From Bacteroidales bacterium (lineage in GTDB: Bacteria > Bacteroidota > Bacteroidia > Bacteroidales > GCA-2748055): a DNA stretch of 21,230 nucleotides. The position numbers and the translations under genes were made by a program. The notes under the pieces are model-generated. The model was not told the origin of the DNA and searched no databases. It saw only the letters and a program-made list of their open reading frames with translations. Shown in pieces: positions 7,774 to 15,967 of this stretch. The first letter of the stretch is position 1, and each line of letters opens with the position of its first letter. The stretch is taken from positions 1 through 21,230 of the forward strand of contig JAOZLK010000008.1 in the NCBI GenBank assembly GCA_029934875.1, read 5' to 3'.

Positions 7774-8982
7774 CTAGAGACACTTCTCAAGTATCTTGAA
7801 TGTATCCGTGGCAATGACTAGTTCTTCATCGGTTCTTACCACCAGGGCGGTTACCCTTGAGTCGGGTTTGGAGATGATCTTATCTTCCCCTTTAACCCCG
7901 TGGTTCCCCGGCTCATCAAAGTCCAGCCCCAGGTACTCCATATTCTGACAGATCATCCTGCGGATGTTGAAGTCGTTTTCTCCAATGCCACCAGTAAAAA
8001 TCAGGCAATCGATCCCGTTCATAATAGCAGCGTAGGCCCCAATAAACTTCTTAACCCTGTAGGCATACATGGTCAATGCCAGATTGGCTCTTTCATTTCC
8101 CTCGTAATAGGCCAGCTCCAGGTCACGCATATCGGAGGATATTTCAGAAATTCCAACCATCCCGCTCTTCTGGTTGATCATATTGCTTACCCCTTTCAGG
8201 CTAAGATGTTCTTTGTCAGCAAGGAAGAGTAGAACACCGGGATCTATATCGCCTGTGCGGGTTCCCATGATCAGGCCATCAACAGGGGTGAAACCCATGG
8301 AGGTGTCCATGGATTTTCCATGTTCTATGGCTGTAACAGAAGCTCCATTTCCAAGGTGACAGGAAACGACTTTCATATCACGGGTATCCTTGTTCAGAAT
8401 TTTGCTCGTCCTTTTGTAGACGAATTTATGACTCGTACCATGATAACCATATTTCCGGATACCGTACTTCTCATAATACTCCCTGGGTATGGCATACATG
8501 AAGGCATGGGGTGGCATGCTCTGGTGGAAAGAAGTATCGAATACTGCAACCTGGGGTATTCCGGGAATCAGGTGATCAATGGAAATAATCCCTTTCAGGT
8601 TGGCAGGATTGTGTAGTGGAGCAAGGTCAATGCATGCCTCTATGTCATGGATCACTTCCTTGGTAATCAGCACACTCTCCTTGTATTTCTCTCCACCCTG
8701 TACTACGCGGTGACCCACCGCTGCAATATCTTCAATTTTGCTGATCACCCCGTGTTCTGTATCAACCAGGGCAGCCATAATCATGTTGATACCCACGGTG
8801 TGATCCATGATGGGGGTGATATGCTTGTGTTTGTCTTTGCCCGTGGGTTTGTGAGAGATGATGGCGTCTGTAAATCCTATTCGCTCCACCATGCCCTTGG
8901 CAATCACATCAGCCTTTTCGCCCATGTTAAAGAGTTGGTATTTGATGGAGGAACTTCCGCAGTTTAATACTAATATGACCAT
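7774..8982 (-). CDS. ackA: Acetate kinase
   Basis: This enzyme converts acetyl-phosphate and ADP to acetate and ATP in the cytosol. It has 402 residues, full length. Family motifs are NCGSSSIKY at residues 7-15, GHRVVQGG at 90-97, VFDTSFH at 147-153, GYHGTSH at 179-185, HLGNGASV at 209-216, and GLIMGTRTGDIDP at 236-248. Arg92, Asp149, His181 and Arg242 line up, shifted by one, with the active-site residues described for the Methanosarcina thermophila enzyme. The ATG at 8982 places the phosphate loop at the normal distance. It is the second gene of a four-gene operon, 34 bp after pta and 33 bp before ptb. It and buk are distant homologues in one transcript. Confidence 0.96.
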   Translation of the reverse strand: MVILVLNCGSSSIKYQLFNMGEKADVIAKGMVERIGFTDAIISHKPTGKDKHKHITPIMDHTVGINMIMAALVDTEHGVISKIEDIAAVGHRVVQGGEKYKESVLITKEVIHDIEACIDLAPLHNPANLKGIISIDHLIPGIPQVAVFDTSFHQSMPPHAFMYAIPREYYEKYGIRKYGYHGTSHKFVYKRTSKILNKDTRDMKVVSCHLGNGASVTAIEHGKSMDTSMGFTPVDGLIMGTRTGDIDPGVLLFLADKEHLSLKGVSNMINQKSGMVGISEISSDMRDLELAYYEGNERANLALTMYAYRVKKFIGAYAAIMNGIDCLIFTGGIGENDFNIRRMICQNMEYLGLDFDEPGNHGVKGEDKIISKPDSRVTALVVRTDEELVIATDTFKILEKCL

Positions 8983-9016
8983 GAATCTAATTCTGTTATA
9001 AAATTTGAGGGTGTAA

Positions 9017-10030
9017 TTATTCCGATTTCTTGAGTCCGGCGGCCTGGTTGGATGTTATGGCTACCAGGTTGACTATGTCACTTACTGAACATCCGCGTGA
9101 CAGATCATTGATGGGGGCTGCCATTCCCTGGAGAACAGGACCAATTGCTTCCGCCTTGGCCAGTCGCTGGACCAACTTATAGGCCACATTTCCCACATTA
9201 AGATCAGGGAAGATCAATACGTTTGCATTCCCCTGGATGGGGCTGTCAGGAGCCTTACTGGAGGCAATGGATTCGATCAGTGCAGCATCGGCCTGCAACT
9301 CACCGTCAATTATCAGGGTGGGGTCCATCTCTTTGGCAATCCTTGTGGCATTGACCACTTTGTCGACCATGGGATGTTTGGCACTGCCTTTGGTTGAGAA
9401 ACTCATCATGGCAATTCTTGGTTCAAAACCAAGGATGGAACGGGTGGTTGCTGCTGTGGCAACGGCAATCTCTGCCAGTTGTTTTTCGTCGGGGTCAGGA
9501 TGAACGGCGCCATCGGCAAATACAATGATTCCATCCTCGCCAAAGGAACGATCCTTGAGTATCATGATGAAGGCACCTGAAACAATACTGAATCCAGGCA
9601 TGGTTTTAACGATCTGGAAAGCCGGTCGAAGCACATCACCGGTGGCATTTCTTGCTCCGGCAACCTCACCATCGGCGTCTCCGGCCTTGATCATAAGGGT
9701 TCCCAGATAAAGCGGATCTTCCACGAGCTTTGCAGCTTCTTCCATGCTGAGGCCTTTTCCCTTTCTGAGTTCATAAAGCAATTCGGTGTATTCCTGCTTT
9801 TTGGGATGGTCCTTTGGATTTACTATGCTTGCCTTTTCAATGTTTTTCAATCCATACTGGTGAACCTTCTTTTCCACCTCTGCAGGATCGGCAATTAGGG
9901 TAACATAACACAGTTTCTCCCGGATGATGGCATCAGCTGCCATGACAGTTCTATCTTCATCCCCTTCGGGAAGTACAATTCTTTGACAATCCAGGCGAGC
10001 CTTCTGTCTTATTCTTTCAATTAAATCCAT
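9017..10030 (-). CDS. pta: Phosphate acetyltransferase (short, single-domain form)
   Basis: This enzyme converts acetyl-CoA and phosphate to acetyl-phosphate and CoA, feeding acetate kinase. The 337 residues consist only of the PTA_PTB catalytic domain, unlike the roughly 700-residue E. coli Pta with its N-terminal regulatory parts. Motifs include VLPEGDEDRTV at 19-29, GDADGEVAGARNATGDVLR at 117-135, FPDLNVGN at 274-281 and PINDLSRGCSVSDIV at 306-320, in which Ser311 and Arg312 match catalytic or CoA-contact residues known in the archaeal enzyme. It is the first gene of the operon pta-ackA-ptb-buk, with a promoter candidate about 40 bp upstream. The gene is divergent from the DUF1338 gene. 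Confidence 0.95.
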   Translation of the reverse strand: MDLIERIRQKARLDCQRIVLPEGDEDRTVMAADAIIREKLCYVTLIADPAEVEKKVHQYGLKNIEKASIVNPKDHPKKQEYTELLYELRKGKGLSMEEAAKLVEDPLYLGTLMIKAGDADGEVAGARNATGDVLRPAFQIVKTMPGFSIVSGAFIMILKDRSFGEDGIIVFADGAVHPDPDEKQLAEIAVATAATTRSILGFEPRIAMMSFSTKGSAKHPMVDKVVNATRIAKEMDPTLIIDGELQADAALIESIASSKAPDSPIQGNANVLIFPDLNVGNVAYKLVQRLAKAEAIGPVLQGMAAPINDLSRGCSVSDIVNLVAITSNQAAGLKKSE

Positions 10031-10068
10031 TGACTATCAGTAATTTGAGATATTTATAATACAGCTAA

Positions 10069-10098
10069 CAAAGTTATATAAAAAATGACGTTATAAAA
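10069..10098 (-). promoter_or_regulatory. Candidate promoter of the pta-ackA-ptb-buk operon
   Basis: On the minus strand TAACTTTG (10069-10076) matches the Bacteroidota -7 consensus TAnnTTTG exactly. A TTTT at 10095-10098 sits 18 bases further upstream, in place of the -33 TTTG. Transcription would start near 10062, giving a leader of about 30 bases before the pta ATG at 10030. This is a consensus match only. Confidence 0.42.
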
Positions 10099-10134
10099 CA
10101 TCTTTAAAAACACTTTCCTTTAATTTTTGACAAG

Positions 10135-10914
10135 TTGTGGGACCAGTATTCAAAAGAAAATCCAGGTGCTGCTCAGATTCATCAATTGTTCACTAAGGGG
10201 GACCGTCCAGTGATTAACGACCATGTGGCGTTCCGTACCTTCAACGATCCGCGGATAAACATCGATGTGCTGGCTAAGCCTTTTTTGGATGCTGGCTATG
10301 AAACCAGTGGAGAATACCGCTTCGAAGCCAAAAAACTTAAAGCCAGGCACTATGAGTTACCCGATTCTCCTGAATCGCCCCGGGTATTTATCAGTGAGCT
10401 TTTACTAGAGGAGTTTTCGTCCTTTTTACAGGATACCATTATGGAAAACCTGAACCAGATTCCTGATGCCGTGTTTTCCTCCTGGGACCTCATTTACCAG
10501 GGAACAATTTTCAAGCCACTGAGCCATAAGATTTATAGCCGATTACGCGAGGAATCCGAGTATGCAGCATGGTTGTATGTTTTTGGATTCAGGGCGAATC
10601 ATTTTACAGTGAGCATCAACCACCTTGCAGATTATGAGAGTATTGAGGCACTTAATGACTTTTTGAAAAAGGAAGATTTTGCGCTAAATAGTTCGGGTGG
10701 GGAAGTGAAGGGAACTCCGGCTCAGTTGCTGGAGCAATCTTCCACACTGGCCGACCAGGTAGATGTTGTATTTACGGAGGGAATATTCCGGGTCCCTTCC
10801 TGTTATTACGAATTTGCAAAGCGCTATCCTGATTCTGACGGTAAAATATTTAGTGGATTTATTGCCGGTTCTGCTGATAAGATCTTTGAAAGTACGGACT
10901 TCAGGAAGGCATAG
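10135..10914 (+). CDS. DUF1338 protein, HglS-like (2-oxoadipate dioxygenase/decarboxylase family)
   Basis: The product of about 260 residues belongs to DUF1338, whose characterised member HglS of Pseudomonas putida converts 2-oxoadipate to D-2-hydroxyglutarate with a non-haem iron. Putative iron ligands are visible: His30 in INDHVAFRTF, His156 in FRANHFTVS and Glu226 in VPSCYYEFAKRY. The stretches INIDVLAKPF and VFISELLLEEFS are family-typical. The protein is much shorter than HglS (about 460 residues), as is usual for Bacteroidota members. The start is uncertain. TTG at 10135 is the first ATG/GTG/TTG codon after the in-frame stop at 10105, yet the four codons before it read IFDK, which matches the expected family N-terminus (F-x-K-L-W). 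A rare ATT start at 10123 is therefore possible. The activity on 2-oxoadipate is inferred. The downstream YdiJ-like dehydrogenase fits that role. Confidence 0.82.
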   Translation: MWDQYSKENPGAAQIHQLFTKGDRPVINDHVAFRTFNDPRINIDVLAKPFLDAGYETSGEYRFEAKKLKARHYELPDSPESPRVFISELLLEEFSSFLQDTIMENLNQIPDAVFSSWDLIYQGTIFKPLSHKIYSRLREESEYAAWLYVFGFRANHFTVSINHLADYESIEALNDFLKKEDFALNSSGGEVKGTPAQLLEQSSTLADQVDVVFTEGIFRVPSCYYEFAKRYPDSDGKIFSGFIAGSADKIFESTDFRKA

Positions 10915-11013
10915 GAAAGTCAGGCATGGAGTTGGACATACCTCATTATTGAGCTGGATCAGAACACTGGTGGTTTCACCTTCAGGCCTTCACCCCGTTT
11001 TCGGATCCTTTGC

Positions 11014-11052
11014 AAGTCACAAGGAAGTGACTTCTTCACAAGGTGGTGACTC
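11014..11052. repeat. Composite palindrome, copy A
   Basis: An outer pair AGTCAC (11015-11020) and GTGACT (11046-11051) encloses an inner pair GTGA (11027-11030) and TCAC (11036-11039) around the 5-base loop CTTCT. The unit TCACAAGG recurs on both sides. It has the same plan as copy B, 130 bp downstream, but is more degenerate. Confidence 0.55.
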
Positions 11053-11142
11053 ATGAATATTGAAAATATAGCTTTGGCATCATTGCAGGGTATTGATATA
11101 CAGCTTATTATAATGACATCTTAGCATGCTAAAATCAGGCTA

Positions 11143-11182
11143 GAAGTCACAAATTGTGAAAAACTCACAAGGGTGTGACTTC
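11143..11182. repeat. Composite palindrome, copy B
   Basis: Nine-base outer arms GAAGTCACA (11143-11151) and TGTGACTTC (11174-11182) are exact inverted repeats. Inside them TTGTGA (11154-11159) pairs with TCACAA (11165-11170) around AAAAC. The element of 40 bases can fold into a 15-bp interrupted hairpin. No T run follows, so it is not a standard terminator. It could be a dispersed palindromic repeat or a protein-binding site. Confidence 0.6.
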
Positions 11183-11403
11183 CGGATTTCTCGAAATAGA
11201 GAACCCAGTTTTTGTATTCTATCCAGTTGAGGAAAAGCAGGAGAAAGCTTCCCCAGGAAAGTCTGAAAGAAGATTTCCCTGGACCTGTTGGCCGCCCGGG
11301 TTTCGGGTGGATTTATAGTGGTGACAGGCACACCCTTACTAAGCTATTTAAGAAGAGATTATAAGACAGATAATCAGTAGTATATATTAATTTACATGAA
11401 GTT

Positions 11404-11567
11404 ATGATTAAGGATGTTAACCGCACCATACATGAGCTGGAAAGGCAGCTTCTTTTGATCTACCTCAATGCTTTTTTCAGATCACAGATGAAAAGGAAAG
11501 GGCCTTTGGGGAATATGTGAAGGGAATGCACCTCTATTTCAGTGATCTGATGCGACTTGTAAAATGA
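11404..11567 (+). pseudogene. Small ORF interrupted by a one-base frameshift
   Basis: From the ATG at 11404 the frame reads MIKDVNRTIHELERQLLLIY and then LNAFF, entering a run of six T (11472-11477), after which it derails and stops at 11520. If the run had seven T, the frame would continue through QITDEKERAFGEYVKGMH to LYFSDLMRLVK and a TGA at 11565-11567. That would be a 54-residue, amphipathic, helix-rich protein. Both halves have amino-acid composition like real protein. I recognise no family. The shift could be natural decay, slippage at the T run or a base-calling error. Confidence 0.32.
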
Positions 11568-11591
11568 GTTGAAATCTCTCCCGCGAGCTGG

Positions 11592-11622
11592 TCTGCTTTC
11601 CTCATCCTTTCTGTTATATTTG
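11592..11622 (+). promoter_or_regulatory. Candidate promoter of the FAD dehydrogenase-symporter pair
   Basis: TATATTTG at 11615-11622 matches the Bacteroidota -7 box TAnnTTTG exactly. TCTG at 11592-11595 lies 19 bases upstream, one mismatch from the -33 box TTTG. The start of transcription would be near 11629, leaving a very short leader of about 10 bases before the ATG at 11640. Confidence 0.45.
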
Positions 11623-11639
11623 TTTATCAATTTCAGAAA

Positions 11640-14627
11640 ATGAGCAGCACAATCGATACCATTGATACCATAAAAGAGATAAAAATTCCGGGTGAGAATA
11701 AGTTTAAGCAGTTGAGGGCCAGGCTAGATGGTGAGGTATTCACCGATAATATCCGCCTTACCATGTATTCCACAGATGCTTCTGATTACAGGGAGCGTCC
11801 CATGGCGGTGGTTTATCCGCGGCACGAGGCGGATATGAGGGAACTTATCAAGTTTGCCACAGCTGAAAAAATCACCCTGATTCCGAGGGCTGCAGGTACT
11901 TCCCTTGCGGGCCAGGTGGTTGGAAGCGGAGTGATTGTGGATGTCTCCCACCATATGAATAAGATCCTGGAAATCAATGAAAAGGAGCACTGGGTCAATG
12001 TTCAGCCCGGAGTGGTGCTGGATGAACTGAATATTGCATTGAAGCATACCGGCCTTTTCTTCAGTCCGGAGACCTCTACCTCCAGCCGGAGTATGATTGG
12101 CGGAATGATCGGGAACAATAGCTGTGGTCTCCATTCCATTGTGCACGGTACCACACGTGACCATACGATCTCGGTAAAAACAGTTCTGTCCGATGGTTCA
12201 AGTGCTGAATTCGGCCCCTTGACCCCGGAGATCTTGAAAGAGAAGCTTGAAGGGGAGGGAATGGAAGGTAATATTTACCGTGGAATCCATAAAATACTCC
12301 TGGATCCTGATAATCAAAAGGAAATTCTCGAGCATTTTCCTGATCCCGGTGTAGTGAGGCGGAATACGGGATATGCCCTGGATGAACTCTTGAACAGTGC
12401 GCCTTTCATGGGAGAGAAAGCTAAGTATTCTGATTATAACCTGTGTCGCCTTATTTCCGGTTCTGAAGGTACATTGCTTTTTATGACAGAGGCCAGGCTG
12501 AATCTTCTTCCTATACCTCCACCGAACAGGGCCCTTGTACCCATTCATTTCCAGTCTATTATGGAGGCTATCAGGGGGAACCTGGTTGCGCTTCGGCACA
12601 AACCCACCGCAGTAGAGTTGATGGATAAGACCATTCTTGACTGTACCAAGGAAAACCATACGCAAAGGAAAAATCGCTTCTTCCTGGATGGTGATCCCGG
12701 AGCAGTTTTGATGGTGGAACTGGTGGATCAGGATGCCACAAAACTGGATGAACGGATCAGCATTATGATCGCGGATATGAAGAAGGAGGGGCTTGGATAT
12801 CATTACCCGGTTATGAAAGGAGGAGATATCTCCAAGGTATGGGCTTTGAGAAAAGCAGGCCTTGGTGTTCTGGCCAATGTACCCGGAGATGGAAGACCGG
12901 TCTCGGTTATTGAAGATACCAGTGTGAATGTGGAAGTTCTGGAAGACTACATCAAAGATTTTAATAAAATACTGGATGGTTACGGTCTCGATTGTGTTTA
13001 CCATGCCCATATTTCCGTGGGAGAACTTCACCTTCGTCCGGTTCTTAACCTGAAGGATCCCAAGGACGTTCAGATTTTCCATGACATTGCCCTGGATATG
13101 GCCCGGCTTGTTAAAAAGTACCGTGGCTCTCTCAGCGGGGAACATGGCGATGGCAGGTTACGAGGCGAGTTCATACAGTTGATGGTGGGCGAAAAGAATT
13201 ACGAACTCTTGCGTGAGGTCAAGCGGATCTTTGATCCGGAGGGAAGGTTCAATCTTGGTAAAATCACCGATACCCCGCCAATGAACACCTTCCTGAGATT
13301 TGAACCCGGATCTGCATCTCCCGAATTTGAGACCTTTTTTGACTATACCCGGGAGGGTGGCTTCATGAAGCTTATTGAAAAATGTAATGGATCGGGTGAT
13401 TGCAGAAAAACCGAGATAGTAGGGGGAACCATGTGTCCCAGTTACATGGCTTCAAGGGATGAGATGTCAACCACCAGGGCAAGGGCCAATGTATTAAGGG
13501 AGATGCTTTCCAGGCCCGGGGTGAAGAAACCCTTTGATCAGCCTGATGTATATAAGATCCTGGATCTCTGCCTCTCTTGCAAGGCATGTAAGTCTGAATG
13601 TCCCTCCAGTGTTGATATGGCTAAGCTAAAGGCCGAATTCATGCAACACTGGTACGAGCATCACAGGGTTCCTTTGCGTACCACCCTGATTGCCAATATC
13701 ACAGAGATCAATCGCCTGGGTATACTCTTTCCCTGGCTATTCAATGGCTTTGTTACCAGTGGATTATTCGGGCCATTGATCAAGCGTATACTGGGATTTT
13801 CAGTTAAGAGAAGCATTCCAAAGCTTGGAAAGAAAAGTGTGAGGAAATGGGCAAAGAAACACATGGAATCGTTAAATGAGATTCTACCCGCGGATGCTCC
13901 TGAAGTGCTTCTCTACATGGATGAATTTACCAACTACAATGATACATCTTTGGGAATTACGTCCATCAGATTGCTTAATAGTCTGGGAGTTAGAGTAATG
14001 ATGGTCAATCATCCCGTGAGTGCCAGGACCTATATTTCAAAGGGCTTGCTAAAAAAGGCCAGAGTCATAGCCGGAAAAAATGTATCCTTGCTGGCATCAC
14101 TTGTATCAGAAAGCCGGCCCCTGGTTGGAATTGAACCATCGGCCATTCTTGGTTTTCGCGATGAGTTTCCTGAATTGGTAGAGAAAGACCTGGTACCTAA
14201 GGCTAAACTCATTGCTGCTCACTGTTTTACCATGGAGGAGTACCTGGTGAGTGCTTTTGAAAAAGGCGGGTTTGCTAGCTCTCTCTTTACTGAACAGAGA
14301 AGAGAGCTTAAGTTACACGGACATTGCCAGCAGAAGGCCATTGCCAGTACTCAGGCAAGCATGAAACTGCTTTCCATTCCAAAGAATTATGAGGTTAAGG
14401 AAATTCCTTCAGGTTGTTGTGGGATGGCTGGCTCCTTTGGTTACGAGCGGGAGCATTATGATCTTTCCATGAAAGTGGGTGAACTGGTGCTCTTTCCTGC
14501 CGTCAGAGAGGCTTCGCAAGAGACTTTGATTGCTGCTCCTGGTACAAGCTGCAGGCACCAGATCAAGGATGGAACGGGGACCATTGCCCTGCATCCCGTT
14601 GAAATATTGTATAATGCACTGAAATAG
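11640..14627 (+). CDS. FAD-linked oxidase fused to Fe-S and Cys-rich domains, YdiJ-like (D-2-hydroxyglutarate or D-lactate dehydrogenase)
   Basis: This flavoprotein of 995 residues oxidises a D-2-hydroxy acid and passes electrons through Fe-S clusters, probably to the respiratory chain. The FAD-binding domain comes first: PRAAGTSLAGQ at 82-92, GGMIGNNSCG at 154-163, GTTRDH at 170-175. The FAD-oxidase C-terminal domain follows, with the HAHISVGELHLRP and SGEHGDGR motifs. Next come C582, C588 and C599-P, and a standard 4Fe-4S motif at C644, C647, C650 and C654-P. The end carries two cysteine-rich motifs, HGHCQQK near 893-899 and CCG at 926-928. Order and length match E. coli YdiJ (about 1,018 residues), which acts on D-2-hydroxyglutarate. 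D-lactate is the main alternative. The DUF1338 gene upstream and the Glu/Asp-type symporter 20 bp downstream favour 2-hydroxyglutarate. ATG 11640 follows a promoter match closely. Confidence 0.86.
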   Translation: MSSTIDTIDTIKEIKIPGENKFKQLRARLDGEVFTDNIRLTMYSTDASDYRERPMAVVYPRHEADMRELIKFATAEKITLIPRAAGTSLAGQVVGSGVIVDVSHHMNKILEINEKEHWVNVQPGVVLDELNIALKHTGLFFSPETSTSSRSMIGGMIGNNSCGLHSIVHGTTRDHTISVKTVLSDGSSAEFGPLTPEILKEKLEGEGMEGNIYRGIHKILLDPDNQKEILEHFPDPGVVRRNTGYALDELLNSAPFMGEKAKYSDYNLCRLISGSEGTLLFMTEARLNLLPIPPPNRALVPIHFQSIMEAIRGNLVALRHKPTAVELMDKTILDCTKENHTQRKNRFFLDGDPGAVLMVELVDQDATKLDERISIMIADMKKEGLGYHYPVMKGGDISKVWALRKAGLGVLANVPGDGRPVSVIEDTSVNVEVLEDYIKDFNKILDGYGLDCVYHAHISVGELHLRPVLNLKDPKDVQIFHDIALDMARLVKKYRGSLSGEHGDGRLRGEFIQLMVGEKNYELLREVKRIFDPEGRFNLGKITDTPPMNTFLRFEPGSASPEFETFFDYTREGGFMKLIEKCNGSGDCRKTEIVGGTMCPSYMASRDEMSTTRARANVLREMLSRPGVKKPFDQPDVYKILDLCLSCKACKSECPSSVDMAKLKAEFMQHWYEHHRVPLRTTLIANITEINRLGILFPWLFNGFVTSGLFGPLIKRILGFSVKRSIPKLGKKSVRKWAKKHMESLNEILPADAPEVLLYMDEFTNYNDTSLGITSIRLLNSLGVRVMMVNHPVSARTYISKGLLKKARVIAGKNVSLLASLVSESRPLVGIEPSAILGFRDEFPELVEKDLVPKAKLIAAHCFTMEEYLVSAFEKGGFASSLFTEQRRELKLHGHCQQKAIASTQASMKLLSIPKNYEVKEIPSGCCGMAGSFGYEREHYDLSMKVGELVLFPAVREASQETLIAAPGTSCRHQIKDGTGTIALHPVEILYNALK

Positions 14628-14647
14628 AAACTTTTAATCTAGGCTTC

Positions 14648-15916
14648 ATGCTGAAGAAACTACCGCTCTGGGCAAAGATATTTATAGGAATGGGACTTGG
14701 AATCCTCTGGGGACTAATTTCCGTTTGGATGGGATGGGAAAAATTCACCATTAACTGGATTGAACCATGGGGCACTATCTTCCTGAAGCTGCTGAAACTC
14801 ATTGCAGTTCCCCTGATATTCGTTTCTCTTGTAAAGGGTATTTCCAGTCTGACCGATATTACCAAGCTCTCCAGGATTGGATATAAAACCATAGCCATAT
14901 ACCTGCTTACCACAATATTCGCAACAACAGTTGGATTGGCCATGGTTAATATCATGAAACCAGGGGATGTATTTCCAGAAGAAAAACAGGAGCAATACCG
15001 TCAAAAATTTGGCGGTCAGATCGAGATGCGACAGGAGTCGGCTGATGAAATAGAAAAGGGTTCCCCCCTTCAATTTTTCGAAGAAATGATCCCTGAGAAT
15101 TTTTTCTTTGCGGCTGGTGATAACTCCAAGATGCTACAGATCATTTTCTTTGCCATTCTCTTCAGCATTGCCCTTGTTCTGGTTCCGGGAGATAAAACCC
15201 AGGTAGTCAAGGATTTTTTTGATGGTCTTAATGATGTGATCCTGAAGATCGTTGACATCATCATGCGTTTTGCCCCTTATGGGGTTCTGGCTCTGATGGC
15301 TGCCCTGGTGATTGATTTCTCCGGCGATGCAGATATTTTTACTGCCCTTGGCATGTATATGCTGACAGTTATAATAGCCCTTTTCATAATGATCCTCGGA
15401 TTCTACCCAATTCTAATGCGCATTTTTACCCGGATGGGGATAAAGACCTTTTTAAAGGGGATATTGCCCGCCCAGATGGTTGGTTTTACAACAAGTTCCA
15501 GTGCTGCGACCTTGCCTGTGACTCTGAAGCAGGTTACAAATGAATTGAAAGTATCCAAACCCATTGCCAACTTTGTTTTACCGGTAGGGGTGACCATTAA
15601 CATGGATGGTACCAGCTGTTACCAGGCTATTGCAGCAGTATTTATAGCCCAGGTATTCGGGATAGACCTGACCCTGGTCCAGCAACTCACCATCGTGCTT
15701 ACAGCCACACTGGCCTCCATAGGATCGCCTGGCATACCAAGCGGATCCATAGTGATGCTCATCATTGTTCTGAATTCTGTGGGTTTACCAGTGGAAGGCC
15801 TGGCTTTGATTCTTGGCGTGGACCGTCCCCTGGATATGTTGCGAACCGCTGTGAATATAACAGGAGATTCTACAGTTGCCTCCCTTGTAGCCAGTACTGA
15901 AGGAGAATTGGGCTAA
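14648..15916 (+). CDS. Glutamate/aspartate-type sodium (proton) symporter, DAACS family
   Basis: This inner-membrane secondary transporter of 422 residues is full length for PF00375. The first hairpin carries Ser283-Ser284-Ser285 in TTSSSAATLP, and NMDGT is at 318-322. The second hairpin GSPGIPSGS follows. Helix 8 reads D392-R-P-L-D396-M-L-R399-T-A-V-N403. By alignment with Pyrococcus GltPh, Asp396 corresponds to the residue binding the substrate amino group (D394), Arg399 to the one binding the side-chain carboxylate (R397), and Asn403 to N401. DctA-type dicarboxylate carriers lack that Asp, so an acidic amino acid is the likely substrate. An insertion of about 35 charged residues (PEEKQEQYRQKFGGQ and on, near 110-145) separates early helices. 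The gene starts 20 bp after the dehydrogenase and is very likely co-transcribed with it. Confidence 0.88.
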   Translation: MLKKLPLWAKIFIGMGLGILWGLISVWMGWEKFTINWIEPWGTIFLKLLKLIAVPLIFVSLVKGISSLTDITKLSRIGYKTIAIYLLTTIFATTVGLAMVNIMKPGDVFPEEKQEQYRQKFGGQIEMRQESADEIEKGSPLQFFEEMIPENFFFAAGDNSKMLQIIFFAILFSIALVLVPGDKTQVVKDFFDGLNDVILKIVDIIMRFAPYGVLALMAALVIDFSGDADIFTALGMYMLTVIIALFIMILGFYPILMRIFTRMGIKTFLKGILPAQMVGFTTSSSAATLPVTLKQVTNELKVSKPIANFVLPVGVTINMDGTSCYQAIAAVFIAQVFGIDLTLVQQLTIVLTATLASIGSPGIPSGSIVMLIIVLNSVGLPVEGLALILGVDRPLDMLRTAVNITGDSTVASLVASTEGELG

Positions 15917-15945
15917 TTGCACAGTTTATTGCCAGATTTAATAAG

Positions 15946-15967
15946 ATCCAGGATTTCTTCCCTGGAT
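15946..15967 (+). terminator. Possible transcription end after the symporter gene
   Basis: ATCCAGG (15946-15952) and CCTGGAT (15961-15967) are perfect 7-bp arms around an 8-base loop, 30 bp past the symporter stop. The following bases GAATTCTTTCC are only weakly T-rich, so termination here is tentative. Confidence 0.35.

Larger units (their letters stand above)
10915..11639. other. 725-bp gap between DUF1338 and the FAD dehydrogenase gene
   Basis: No convincing intact gene is present. The stretch holds two composite palindromes (11014-11052 and 11143-11182), a perfect 12-bp palindrome TTAGCATGCTAA at 11121-11132, and a GC-rich hairpin at 11292-11310 (CCGCCCG, 5-base loop, CGGGTGG). It also holds a small ORF broken by a frameshift (11404-11567) and the promoter of the next gene (11592-11622). 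A 63-codon minus-strand frame at 11140-11331 overlaps the repeats and has no recognisable relatives. Confidence 0.6.

Noticed and set aside
11140..11331. 63-codon minus-strand frame
   Set aside because: It runs through the composite palindrome and has no recognisable relatives or clear start signal.
12198..13145. 315-codon minus-strand frame inside the FAD dehydrogenase gene
   Set aside because: It lies wholly antisense to the FAD-binding domain, which carries intact motifs. The long open frame is a codon-bias shadow.
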